In this document: positions 18,101 to 24,759 of the stretch, in pieces | How positions within the stretch are numbered: the stretch's first letter is position 1 | Layout: every line of letters begins with the position of its first letter | Assembly (NCBI GenBank): GCA_947373225.1 | Contig: CANBWX010000024.1 | Coordinates: forward strand, 1-34,286 | From: Flavobacteriaceae bacterium | Lineage (GTDB): Bacteria > Bacteroidota > Bacteroidia > Flavobacteriales > Flavobacteriaceae | DNA length: 34,286 nucleotides | Reading direction: 5' to 3' | The notes under the pieces: generated by a model | What the model saw: only the letters and a program-made list of their open reading frames with translations | The model's database searches: none | Told to the model about the DNA's origin: nothing | Translations under genes and position numbers: made by a program

Positions 18101-19417
18101 AGTCTTCTTACCAATTCAACTTTATTACAAAACGGAATAACATATTATTCTTCGCAAACTATCAACGGTTGCGAAAGTTTGAGAACGCCAATTCTTATAA
18201 ACATTCAAAACACACCAGCTCCAACTGGAAATTATACACAAAGTTTTTGCACTGGCCAAAATCCAACTTTAAATAATCTTGTAGTTTCTGGAACAAGTAT
18301 AAAATGGTATGATAATTCAATTGGTGGAAATATTTTGGCAAATACAACGCCGTTACAAAATGGTGTAACTTATTATGCCACGCAAAAGGTAAATGGTTGC
18401 GAAAGTCTGAATACGTTAAGAATATCTGTTACTCTAATTACCTCTTTACCTGCAAAAAACTTTGCAGAATCATTTTGTGATGATTTGAATGACGGAACAG
18501 AAACGGTAGATTTAACCCGTTACAATACTGCTATTATTTCAAATAATACCATCTATAATTTCTCCTATTTCAATTCTATTTCTGGCGCTCAAAATGAAAC
18601 GGCAGCTAATAAAATAAATAACGTCACAAATTATAAATTGGTCTTGGGTGATAACAAAATCTATGTTCGCGTCAATTCGAATACCCCATGTTTTGCAGTT
18701 GCCGAATTAAATTTGACGCTTATATCCAAACCAATTATTACCATACAAGACATTGTACCTTTGTGTGAAAATAAATCTATTATAGTAGATGCTGGTTCTG
18801 GATTCAATAGTTATTTGTGGTCAAATGGAGCCTCAACACAAACAATAACAATAGTAAATCCGGGTGATTATTCCGTAACTGTAACTAAGAATTATGCAAC
18901 AATTTCTTGTTTGAGCACAAAGAAATTCATTGTAAAAAAATCGAATATTGCAACAATTACATCTTTAGAGATACAAGATTGGACTGATAATCAAAATAGT
19001 ATAATTGCATATGTAACGGGAAATGGGGATTACGAATATTCTATTGATGGTATAAATTATCAAACAAGTAATCAGTTCACAGGATTAATTGGCGGGGATT
19101 ATACCGTACAAGTTAGAGACAAAAATGGCTGCGGCACAGCAACTGATGAAATTTATTTATTAATGTATCCCAAATTCTTTACTCCAAATGGTGACGGGTA
19201 TAATGATACTTGGAAAATTAAATTTTCGGAATTGGAGGCAGGTTTAACAATAAAGATATTTGATCGATATGGTAAATTTATCAAGGATATAGATTCAAAT
19301 GATGCCAGCTGGAACGGAACATACAATGGGTTTGAACTACCTTCTACCGATTATTGGTTTGTTGTTACTCGAGCTAACGGAAAAGAATACAAAGGTCATT
19401 TTAGTTTGAAACGATAA
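12164..19417 (+). CDS. Giant SprB-like repeat surface protein with T9SS type B sorting domain
   Basis: 2,417 residues; starts at ATG 12164 or 12170 are equivalent (an in-frame TTG lies at 12152). In order: signal peptide to ~20 (LLLIFNLLYSQ); a charged coiled coil ~30-95 with three DNA-encoded heptads (67-87); an N-terminal domain to ~445; a CDANHDGSENFDL domain at ~455; a YLWSTGDTSQSI Ig-like domain at ~545-600; 18 tandem ~74-residue SprB-like repeats (~606-1935) with a core like YSFDGGTTWTTNP...GSYSIxIKNSxGC; two IKWYDN-type domains (~1945-2095); a second CDDLNDGTETVDL domain (~2103) and a second YLWSNGASTQTI domain; one isolated SprB-like unit; and a type B C-terminal domain (FFTPNGDGYND...WNGTYNG...GHFSLKR) from ~2334. 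It is probably a T9SS-exported adhesin related to the gliding protein SprB. No SprF/PorP gene follows. Confidence 0.92.
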   Translation: MKMKLKLILPLLLIFNLLYSQNNPQNLHDIQKSSRLLEDKNGHLIQNLEQQKQFLEIREEKRKKEILNLKTENQNLKKGNLNLKTETTQQAVEMCSNGGFEQYETISGSSYLKNFLYTIGDPPGPTQCQSITNTADSYINRYNPNNMDIMATGVSADLVDPYMGDIKAFDQYALKINYENSSTYGSIVQGKRFKTNNENYLKFNYKAVLQTVYDNSHTDNQPFVKARILDKNGVVVNEFCLVGDEKNCIFTKVPSQTSYYVTLYTTNWQSGLLDISSIPNNEEFTVEFMASRCGLGGHFGYMYVDDICLLHSDENLKGSIELDPLNKVCPSLPFSVCGSYTIPNSGGITATVKKITLNLYDSTNVSVYSTSTTSSIDTTNKKFCFTLNATNFPNSINANYNVGVQVDYDISGTSCTGTTFNSAIDPDANPGWDISFLNCTANCAINVTTAKISQCDANHDGSENFDLSTLNSLVVTSTTGLSFSYYKNYNDAEANLNAITNFTSYLSSSTSIFVRVSKDSSCYKIISASLEVRNPTTNITGILNVCSGSTVLTAYSGSSYLWSTGDTSQSITVTSIGNYSVTVTDSFGCSSDASVTIEPSQTAVSPILQVTQPSCFVSTGSIKITSPASQYSFDDGTTWSTNDTMSNLYPGTYLVKIKTINGCTSYSQSTTITSASTLYPNYYYTNPLFCGDVGSITITTPSSYYSFDDGITWVNYSTATNLSPGNYKIRTKDLQGCISSANNVLISSNTLETPTYTLIQPACSVTGSITINTISDFYTFDGGTTWVTSNIMNNLSSGSYSLGIKNALGCTSYYTYVYLNDFQYSYPEYTIEQPVCGSNGSITITTVSDFYSFDNGVTWTTNNAATNLPFGSYQIKVKNSAGCISSVSYAYLYEPHLYTPIISIEQPTCGANGKITINSLSDFYSFDNGTTWTTLNYKSLPPGSYSIIIKNSIDCTSYPTGVYLNNPNIAAPIYTVIQPTCTTAGSITINTVADFYSFDGGYNWGTSPTLSNINSYGYYSISIKNSVGCVSNNIGISINDPSLPDPDYTFTNPSCGNIGNITFNTTADYYSIDYGTNWSTNNVFNNLSSGNYYVMIKKANCASKYIPIYLDSSNLAQPKYTIVQPTCGTKGSITINTTADLYSIDGQTWGTSPIFSNLPPGYYYPTIKNAQGCISNSNYAAIQTFYLPVPTFTSTQPTCGNGGSITFTTTASQYSIDGGNTWSTNPTFTNLNSNSYYLSVKNASGCTSYPYSTYVTLYQYYLPNPDFTLVQPSCGTNGNITIATVATSYSFDNGTTWTTNPKLTGLTSGYYYIMIKNASGCQSNGLLIYITPYYLSNPNVKVVQPTCGNGGSITITTPADKYSFDGGTTWTTNPILLDPASTSYNITIKNTSGCVSQSQYFYINKFYLSAPNVTSIQPTCSSPSGTIIINTTADQYSFDGGITWTTNPIKKNLAGGSYNIVIKNTLGCISSGSYLYIYPPPAIPAAPAVLVTQPSTCGATDGSITITTPAMSYSFNDGNSWTTNPKKINVGAGTYIIKIKTNSYTCESSTMIVNLSSGTTIAAPAYIATQPNCSSTKGSITITTSAATYSYDDGLTYVFSNTKTDLSPGIYFIKIKNLSGCISDAATVTISTLSALPAPTYEATQPNCTNLTGALTIKTIADYYSFDNGITFETSNTKSNLSAGTYNLMIKYNSGCISLSTPVTIDSAPIIPAAPQVVVTNPIGCSSSTGSIMVSTVANLYSFDDGTTWNTSNTATLSPGIYLIRIKYTNGCPSIAYAATINTPPNAPSTPTLAVFQPKSCSNPYGSISITNSAYQYSFDNGVNYSSNPISGNLAVGTYLVRTKNSSGCESVALSTTIIAPTDYPSNPAFTTIQPDCNNLKGAITITETASEYSFDNGVTWITNTTQSNLAPGTYYLKVKNSNGCISNATPVIIIPFTNFTPKPTLTNPQTFCIQQNATLGSIVIIGQNIKWYDNLTNGSLLTNSTLLQNGITYYSSQTINGCESLRTPILINIQNTPAPTGNYTQSFCTGQNPTLNNLVVSGTSIKWYDNSIGGNILANTTPLQNGVTYYATQKVNGCESLNTLRISVTLITSLPAKNFAESFCDDLNDGTETVDLTRYNTAIISNNTIYNFSYFNSISGAQNETAANKINNVTNYKLVLGDNKIYVRVNSNTPCFAVAELNLTLISKPIITIQDIVPLCENKSIIVDAGSGFNSYLWSNGASTQTITIVNPGDYSVTVTKNYATISCLSTKKFIVKKSNIATITSLEIQDWTDNQNSIIAYVTGNGDYEYSIDGINYQTSNQFTGLIGGDYTVQVRDKNGCGTATDEIYLLMYPKFFTPNGDGYNDTWKIKFSELEAGLTIKIFDRYGKFIKDIDSNDASWNGTYNGFELPSTDYWFVVTRANGKEYKGHFSLKR
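12362..12424 (+). repeat. Three 21-nt tandem units encoding coiled-coil heptads
   Basis: Three in-frame 21-nt copies (12362, 12383, 12404) encode LNLKTEN, QNLKKGN and LNLKTET. Copies 1 and 3 differ at two positions only. They form part of the N-terminal coiled coil of the giant surface protein. Confidence 0.85.
13980..17970 (+). repeat. Array of 18 SprB-like coding repeats (~216-228 bp each)
   Basis: Eighteen consecutive units of 72-76 codons share the pattern (I/V)xQPxCG...GSITIxTxAxxYSFDxGxxW...G(S/T)Yx(I/V)xIKNxxGC. Copies 3-12 have short YLxxP-type linkers; copies 13-18 have AAP/PxxP-type linkers and are more diverged. Each carries two conserved Cys. The copies are diverged at DNA level, so this is an old array. 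Confidence 0.88.
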
Positions 19418-19423
19418 ATTACA

Positions 19424-20707
19424 TCAAAACTTATGCTCCTTTTTGCTAATTACCAAAAGCGACACAAAAGTAAGTACCGCAGCTGCCGATAGATAATAAC
19501 CCACATAAGTAATTCCGAAATTTTTTGCAATCCAAATGGCAATCATTGGCGCAAAAGCTGCGCCAATTATTCCAGCAAAATTAAATGTGAGCGACGATCC
19601 AGAATAACGCACTTGGGTTGGAAAAAGTTCCGAAAGAAAAGTCCCTAATGGGCCATAAGTTAATCCCATTAATGTCATTCCCAAACACAAGAATACCGTT
19701 ATCAAAGTGGTACTTCCTGAACCAAGAAGCGCAGAGAAAAACAATCCGAAAATGGCGATAGCAACAGTAACAAGGATTAAAACCTTTCTTCGACCTAATT
19801 TATCAGCTAAAATTGCCGAAATAGGAATTGATATTCCAAAAAACAAAACAGAAAAAAGCTGCATGATTAGAAAATCACGTCTTGAATAACCCAAATCGGT
19901 AGTAGCCCAACTCAAAGAGAAAACAGACATTAAATAAAATGTCACAAAGGTAGTTACAGCAGCCAACGTTCCAAAAATAAGCGGATTACGATATTCTTTC
20001 AACAGAACTACCAAAGGAATTCGCACTTCTTTCTTGGTTTCTAAAGTAGCCAAAAAAGCAGGTGTTTCTGTAATTTTCAACCGAATATAAAATCCAACAA
20101 CGACCAAAACTGAACTTGCTATAAAAGGAATTCTCCAACCAAAATCGAAAAATTGCTCGTTTGTCAAAGTATCGCTCAATAACAAGAAAGTTCCACCAGA
20201 AAGCAACAAACCTATTGGCGCACCAAGTTGTGGAAACATTCCGTACCAAGCTCTTTTTCCTGGAGGCGCATTTTCGATTGCCAATAAAACGGCTCCACCC
20301 CATTCGCCGCCAAGTCCTAATCCTTGACCAAATCTAAAGAGCATTAATAATAATGGTGCAGCAATTCCTATGCTGGCATAAGTAGGAAGGAATCCGATGG
20401 CAACTGTCGAAATTCCCATCGTTAATAAGGCAACAACTAAGGTGGCTTTTCGACCTATTTTATCTCCATAATGCCCGAAAACAGCTGAACCAATGGGACG
20501 CGCAAAAAAAGCAATAGAAAAAGTCGCAAGAGATTGTATAACTGAAATAGTTGGATCTGTCCCTGGAAAAAACAATTTTGGAAAAACCAAAACAGCAGCA
20601 TTGGCATAAATATAGAAGTCGAAAAATTCGATGGTGGTGCCTATTAAACTACCAAAAAGAACATGTTTTAATGAGTTTACTTTATCTGGATTGGAATTGT
20701 CGTTCAT
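19424..20707 (-). CDS. MFS transporter, metabolite:H+ symporter (MHS) type
   Basis: 427 residues with about 12 membrane segments. MHS-family signatures: SLIGTTIEFFDFYIY in helix 1, GHYGDKIGRKATLV in the loop 2-3 motif, and FRFGQGLGLGGEWGGAVLL. The family includes ProP, KgtP and shikimate transporters and typically imports organic acids or osmolytes with protons; the substrate here cannot be told. The start at 20707 (MNDNSNPDKV) is chosen because the longer frame to 20794 includes a TATATTTG promoter box at 20759-20766 and has a non-family-like N-terminus. Only 6 bp separate its stop from that of the convergent giant gene. Confidence 0.9.
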   Translation of the reverse strand: MNDNSNPDKVNSLKHVLFGSLIGTTIEFFDFYIYANAAVLVFPKLFFPGTDPTISVIQSLATFSIAFFARPIGSAVFGHYGDKIGRKATLVVALLTMGISTVAIGFLPTYASIGIAAPLLLMLFRFGQGLGLGGEWGGAVLLAIENAPPGKRAWYGMFPQLGAPIGLLLSGGTFLLLSDTLTNEQFFDFGWRIPFIASSVLVVVGFYIRLKITETPAFLATLETKKEVRIPLVVLLKEYRNPLIFGTLAAVTTFVTFYLMSVFSLSWATTDLGYSRRDFLIMQLFSVLFFGISIPISAILADKLGRRKVLILVTVAIAIFGLFFSALLGSGSTTLITVFLCLGMTLMGLTYGPLGTFLSELFPTQVRYSGSSLTFNFAGIIGAAFAPMIAIWIAKNFGITYVGYYLSAAAVLTFVSLLVISKKEHKF

Positions 20708-20758
20708 GTGTAGATTATAATATTTTGGGGTAAAAATGCTATTAATTTTTGAAAGGAA

Positions 20759-20766
20759 CAAATATA
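20759..20766 (-). promoter_or_regulatory. -7 promoter element for the MFS transporter gene
   Basis: The minus strand reads TATATTTG, an exact TAnnTTTG match, 51 bp before the ATG at 20707. A TTG on the same strand (20794-20792) is a possible -33 element at a long 25-bp spacing. Confidence 0.5.
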
Positions 20767-20902
20767 TAGCTTCAATTGGTTTTATTACAGTCAAAATTTA
20801 AAAAAGTGTTCTTAGGGTAATTCTGTGAAACATTCCTTTTTTATTTGAACCATTAATATAATAATTATTTTAAAAAATGTTTATCCGAAAGTTAGATTCA
20901 TC

Positions 20903-20932
20903 AAAAAAGGCGTCCTCATAAAAGGACGCCTT
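20903..20932 (-). terminator. Terminator of the acyl-CoA carboxylase operon
   Basis: A perfect 10-bp GC-rich stem (AAGGCGTCCT 20907-20916 with its complement 20923-20932) has a 6-nt loop and T6 on the minus strand. It lies 60 bp past the carboxyltransferase stop codon. Confidence 0.88.
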
Positions 20933-20992
20933 AAATAACAATAATAGAATATCAACAATAATCTATTTATCAAAAAAAAAAAAATCAAAAAT

Positions 20993-22534
20993 CTATAACG
21001 GTATATTTCCGTGTTTGCGTTTTGGTGTTTCGACCACTTTATTTTCTAACATACTGAAAGCTTTAAGCAGTTTTCTACGGGTATCGTGAGGCATAATAAC
21101 CTCATCTATAAATCCGCGTTGTGCAGCTGTATAAGGATTGGCAAATAAATCGGCATATTCTGCTTCTTTTTCTAAAAGTTTAGCTTCATGATCAGATGCT
21201 TCGCTAATTTCTTTTTTGAAAATAATTTCCGAAGCTCCTTTGGCTCCCATAACTGCGATTTCGGCAGTTGGCCAAGCAAAATTCATGTCGGCACCAATGT
21301 GTTTTGAATTCATTACATCATAAGCACCACCATAAGCTTTACGAGTAATAACGGTAACTCTTGGCACTGTAGCTTCGCTAAAAGCATATAACAATTTGGC
21401 TCCATGCATAATAATTCCACTCCATTCTTGATCCGTTCCTGGTAAGAATCCGGGAACATCTTCTAGAACTAATAACGGAATATTGAAACAATCGCAAAAA
21501 CGAACGAAACGAGCTGCTTTTATAGAACTTTTCACGTCCAAACAACCTGCTAAAAATTTAGGATTATTAGCTACAATTCCGATGCTTCTTCCACCCAAAC
21601 GAGCAAAACCTACAACAATATTTTCCGCAAAGTCTTTATGGACTTCAAAAAAGGAATCCTCATCTATAATGTTTTTAATAACATCGTGCATATCGTAAGG
21701 TTTATTAGCATTATCTGGAACGATAGTGTCTAATTTCATACGAACCTCATCATTAGTTACATATGGTAATTTTGGAGTAGTTTCGCGATTATTTTGAGGC
21801 ATATAACTCAATAACTTTTTGATGTCTTCCAAACATTCAATACCGTTAGGAGAAGTAATATGTGCTACTCCCGATTTCGTAGAATGCGTGCTAGCACCAC
21901 CCAATTCTTCCGAAGTTACTTCTTCATTAGTAACGGTTTTTACTACATTAGGACCTGTAACAAACATATAGCTGTTTCCTTCTACCATCATGGTAAAATC
22001 GGTCATGGCAGGAGAATAAACCGCTCCACCGGCGCAGGGTCCCATGATAGCAGAAATTTGTGGAATTACCCCACTTGATTGTACATTTCTGTAAAAAATA
22101 TCGGCATAACCTCCAAGAGAACGTACACCTTCTTGAATACGTGCACCACCAGAATCGTTTAATCCAATCATTGGCGCCCCGCTCTTTAAAGCCATGTCCA
22201 TCACTTTGCAAATTTTCTCTGCATGTGTTTCGGATAAAGAACCACCAAAAACGGTAAAATCTTGTGCAAATACATATACAATTCTTCCGTTAATTGTACC
22301 ATAACCTGTTACTACACCATCACCATAATAAATTTCTTTTTCCATTCCAAAATCGGTAGTACGATGTGTTACTAACATACCAATTTCTTCAAAAGAACCT
22401 TCATCCATTAGATATTCTATACGCTCACGAGCCGTTAATTTCTTTTTGGCATGATGCGAAGCAATTCGTTTTTCACCTCCACCTAATTTGGCAAGGGCAA
22501 TTTTATCGTTTAATATTTTAATTTTATCTTCCAT
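20993..22534 (-). CDS. Acyl-CoA carboxylase beta (carboxyltransferase) subunit
   Basis: 513 residues, the usual length for PccB/MmdA-type carboxyltransferases, which move CO2 from carboxybiotin to an acyl-CoA, most likely propionyl-CoA to give methylmalonyl-CoA. Visible motifs: [20 protein letters not shown] near the start, [13 protein letters not shown] and [13 protein letters not shown] in the N-terminal crotonase half, and [29 protein letters not shown] and [14 protein letters not shown] in the C-terminal half. The AYDVM stretch resembles propionyl-CoA carboxylases. It is the last gene of a BCCP-biotin carboxylase-carboxyltransferase operon, 60 bp from its neighbour; an octamer repeat lies in the gap. 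Confidence 0.95.
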   Translation of the reverse strand: MEDKIKILNDKIALAKLGGGEKRIASHHAKKKLTARERIEYLMDEGSFEEIGMLVTHRTTDFGMEKEIYYGDGVVTGYGTINGRIVYVFAQDFTVFGGSLSETHAEKICKVMDMALKSGAPMIGLNDSGGARIQEGVRSLGGYADIFYRNVQSSGVIPQISAIMGPCAGGAVYSPAMTDFTMMVEGNSYMFVTGPNVVKTVTNEEVTSEELGGASTHSTKSGVAHITSPNGIECLEDIKKLLSYMPQNNRETTPKLPYVTNDEVRMKLDTIVPDNANKPYDMHDVIKNIIDEDSFFEVHKDFAENIVVGFARLGGRSIGIVANNPKFLAGCLDVKSSIKAARFVRFCDCFNIPLLVLEDVPGFLPGTDQEWSGIIMHGAKLLYAFSEATVPRVTVITRKAYGGAYDVMNSKHIGADMNFAWPTAEIAVMGAKGASEIIFKKEISEASDHEAKLLEKEAEYADLFANPYTAAQRGFIDEVIMPHDTRRKLLKAFSMLENKVVETPKRKHGNIPL

Positions 22535-22541
22535 TTTTTAT

Positions 22542-22581
22542 TTAATGTGTCAATGAGTTAATGTGAAAATTAGATAATTAC
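22542..22581. repeat. Degenerate 8-bp tandem repeat in an operon gap
   Basis: Five consecutive 8-mers: TTAATGTG, TCAATGAG, TTAATGTG, AAAATTAG, ATAATTAC. Copies 1 and 3 are identical. They sit in the 60-bp gap between the biotin carboxylase and carboxyltransferase genes, starting 7 bp before the latter's ATG. Confidence 0.6.
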
Positions 22582-22594
22582 TAATTTCTTTTAA

Positions 22595-24043
22595 CTATTC
22601 ACTAATTATTGGTAATCGTAAGACTTTTTTATCTGCCAAATATTGTTTTAAAGCAATCAAGGCTGCAATTTCAGCTTCAATCTTTAATTTAGATTTAAGT
22701 TTTTCTGCATCATAATACGCTTTTACAAAACCCGTATCAAAATCTCCTGAACGGAAGGCTTCGTGTTCCATAACAAATTTTCCAAAAGGTAAAGTTGTTG
22801 CAACACCTTCTATATGATAATTGTCGATAGCTTTAATCATTAACGCAATAGATTCCTCACGGGTTTTTCCGTAAGTAACCAATTTAGATAACATTGGATC
22901 GTAATAAATTGGCACATCCATTCCTTCTTCAATACCGTTATCTACTCGAATTCCTTCGCCTTCGGGTAATCTATATTTACTCAAGAAACCAACATTTGGC
23001 AAGAAATCATTCATAGAATCTTCGGCATAAACTCGAAGTTCCATCGCGTGACCCTGAATCACTAAATCTTCTTGTTTCATTGTTAATTCTTCGCCACGAG
23101 CTACACGAATTTGCAGTTCTACTAAGTCAAAACCAGAAATCATTTCAGTAACTGGATGCTCCACTTGCAAACGTGTATTCATTTCTAAGAAATAGAAATT
23201 ATATTTGTCGTCCATCAAGAATTCTACCGTTCCAGCTCCAAGATAATCACAGGCACGGGCTACTTTTACAGCAGCTTCACCCATTTCTTTTCGTTTTTCT
23301 GGAGTCAAAATAGAAGATGGAGCTTCTTCAACCACTTTTTGATGGCGACGTTGGATACTACATTCTCTTTCAAAAAGATATAAAACATTACCATGACTAT
23401 CGGCCATGATTTGAATTTCAATATGACGCGGTTTGGTAACGTATTTTTCAATAAAAACCGAACCATCACCAAATGCAGCAATCGCTTCACTTATGGCTCT
23501 ATCCATTTGAGATTCAAAATCTTCTTCACGCTCTACAACACGCATTCCTTTTCCTCCACCACCGGCAGAAGCTTTAATCAAGATTGGAAAACCTACTTCT
23601 AGAGCTGATCTTTTGGCTTCATCAATATCAGTAATAGCGTGATCGATACCCGGAACCATTGGAATATCATATAACTTAACAGCTTCTTTAGCCGCTAATT
23701 TGCTACCCATCATTTCAATTGCTTTGGATTTTGGTCCAATAAAAATGATGTTATTACGTTCGCATTCTTCTGCGAAAGCAGAATTCTCGCTTAAGAAACC
23801 ATAACCTGGATGCACAGCATCTACGCCAAGTTCTTTACAAACTTCAATGATTTTATCGCCTCTCAAATACGATTCACTTGAAGCAGCTCCGCCAATACAA
23901 ACCGCTTCATCAGCATATTTTACGTGAAGTGCATTTCTGTCGGCTGTAGAATAAACAGCAACCGTTTTGATACCCATTTTTTGAGCAGTTTTCATTACCC
24001 TAATGGCAATTTCTCCTCTATTTGCAACCAATAATTTTTTCAT
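22595..24043 (-). CDS. accC: Biotin carboxylase subunit of acyl-CoA carboxylase
   Basis: 482 residues. It carboxylates the biotin of the carrier subunit using ATP and bicarbonate. Motifs: MKKLLVANRGEIAIRVM at the start, HPGYGFLSEN (78-87), the glycine-rich ATP-grasp loop SAGGGGKGM (159-167), and EMNTRLQVEHPVTE. The start at 24043 gives the canonical N-terminus; the frame extends to 24061, but that would overlap the carrier gene's stop. The C-terminal tail after the biotin carboxylase C domain is about 30 residues longer than in E. coli AccC and lacks a fused biotinyl domain. The gap to the carrier gene is 4 bp, so the two are tightly coupled. The gene may be listed as accC or pccA; context favours propionyl-CoA carboxylase. 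Confidence 0.95.
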   Translation of the reverse strand: MKKLLVANRGEIAIRVMKTAQKMGIKTVAVYSTADRNALHVKYADEAVCIGGAASSESYLRGDKIIEVCKELGVDAVHPGYGFLSENSAFAEECERNNIIFIGPKSKAIEMMGSKLAAKEAVKLYDIPMVPGIDHAITDIDEAKRSALEVGFPILIKASAGGGGKGMRVVEREEDFESQMDRAISEAIAAFGDGSVFIEKYVTKPRHIEIQIMADSHGNVLYLFERECSIQRRHQKVVEEAPSSILTPEKRKEMGEAAVKVARACDYLGAGTVEFLMDDKYNFYFLEMNTRLQVEHPVTEMISGFDLVELQIRVARGEELTMKQEDLVIQGHAMELRVYAEDSMNDFLPNVGFLSKYRLPEGEGIRVDNGIEEGMDVPIYYDPMLSKLVTYGKTREESIALMIKAIDNYHIEGVATTLPFGKFVMEHEAFRSGDFDTGFVKAYYDAEKLKSKLKIEAEIAALIALKQYLADKKVLRLPIISE

Positions 24044-24047
24044 AATT

Positions 24048-24533
24048 TTACTCAAATTCAATTAATAACTGCCCTTTGTCAACAACATCTCCAGCTGCCA
24101 CCGAAATCGTTTTGATAACACCATCACGCGGCGAAAGGAAGCTGTTTTCCATTTTCATTGCACTTAGAATAATCAAATTGTCGTTTTCCTTTACAGTTTG
24201 CCCTACAACCACACTAATTTCTATAATCAAACCTGGCATAGGCGCCTTAATAGCGTTTACCTGTTTTGTCAAACCAGCTTCAATTCCCATTTCCTTGATT
24301 AGCAAGTCTAATGCATTTGCAATTGACACTGTATAAATGTTATTGTTTACATTGACAGTATAGTTTTTTTGATTAAAGTCTGAAGAAACAATCTCAGCTT
24401 TATAAGGAGTGTTCTGATGCAAAACATGAAATTTATTCAAATCCGTCTTTACTGCATCCAGTTTCGAAATACTTTCCTCCTCTAAATCAAAGTGAAAAGT
24501 ATCATTTACATTTACTTTATAACCAATACTCAT
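24048..24533 (-). CDS. Biotin carboxyl carrier subunit of acyl-CoA carboxylase
   Basis: 161 residues. The C-terminal ~70 residues are a biotinyl/lipoyl domain, with APMPGLI at ~97 and the biotinylation site SAMKMEN, Lys127 being the modified residue. The N-terminal half is a poorly conserved domain that probably docks the partner subunits, as in other free-standing carriers of this type. It is the first gene of the operon and lies 4 bp upstream of the biotin carboxylase gene. A 9-bp inverted repeat sits 20-47 bp upstream of its ATG and may regulate the operon. Confidence 0.92.
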   Translation of the reverse strand: MSIGYKVNVNDTFHFDLEEESISKLDAVKTDLNKFHVLHQNTPYKAEIVSSDFNQKNYTVNVNNNIYTVSIANALDLLIKEMGIEAGLTKQVNAIKAPMPGLIIEISVVVGQTVKENDNLIILSAMKMENSFLSPRDGVIKTISVAAGDVVDKGQLLIEFE

Positions 24534-24552
24534 AAGTGTATTTTTTTAATTG

Positions 24553-24580
24553 ACTGTAAATGTATTTCATTATTTACAGT
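24553..24580. promoter_or_regulatory. 9-bp inverted repeat upstream of the carboxylase operon
   Basis: ACTGTAAAT (24553-24561) and ATTTACAGT (24572-24580) are perfect inverted copies with a 10-bp spacer, 20-47 bp before the carrier-subunit ATG. Half-site centres are 19 bp apart, about two helical turns, as in many dimeric repressor operators. It could also fold as an RNA hairpin. No T run follows, so a terminator is less likely. Confidence 0.45.
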
Positions 24581-24618
24581 GTTTTAACAAATCCGAATGT
24601 ATAGTTGCTAATTTAATA

Positions 24619-24626
24619 TACTTTTG
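24619..24626 (+). promoter_or_regulatory. Candidate -7 element upstream of bshC
   Basis: TACTTTTG is an exact TAnnTTTG match, 134 bp before the bshC ATG. A nearer imperfect match, TATTTTTA, lies just upstream of the gene. The true promoter cannot be decided by eye. Confidence 0.3.
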
Positions 24627-24759
24627 ACGAAATCGTTGTATTTAACAAGAAAAATACAGATTAATTTTTAACCAAATTTCTATTAATTAAAAAAAATTGA
24701 AATAGACAGAAACTAATTACCCTGTTATTTTTTTCCTTATTTTTACAAAAAAATAAATT

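Noticed and set aside
19986..20303. 105-codon minus-strand frame within the MFS gene
   Set aside because: It is a frame-shifted reading of a well-conserved transporter on the same strand.
20708..20794. 29-residue N-terminal extension of the MFS transporter
   Set aside because: It contains a TATATTTG promoter box and unrelated sequence; the ATG at 20707 starts the normal family N-terminus.
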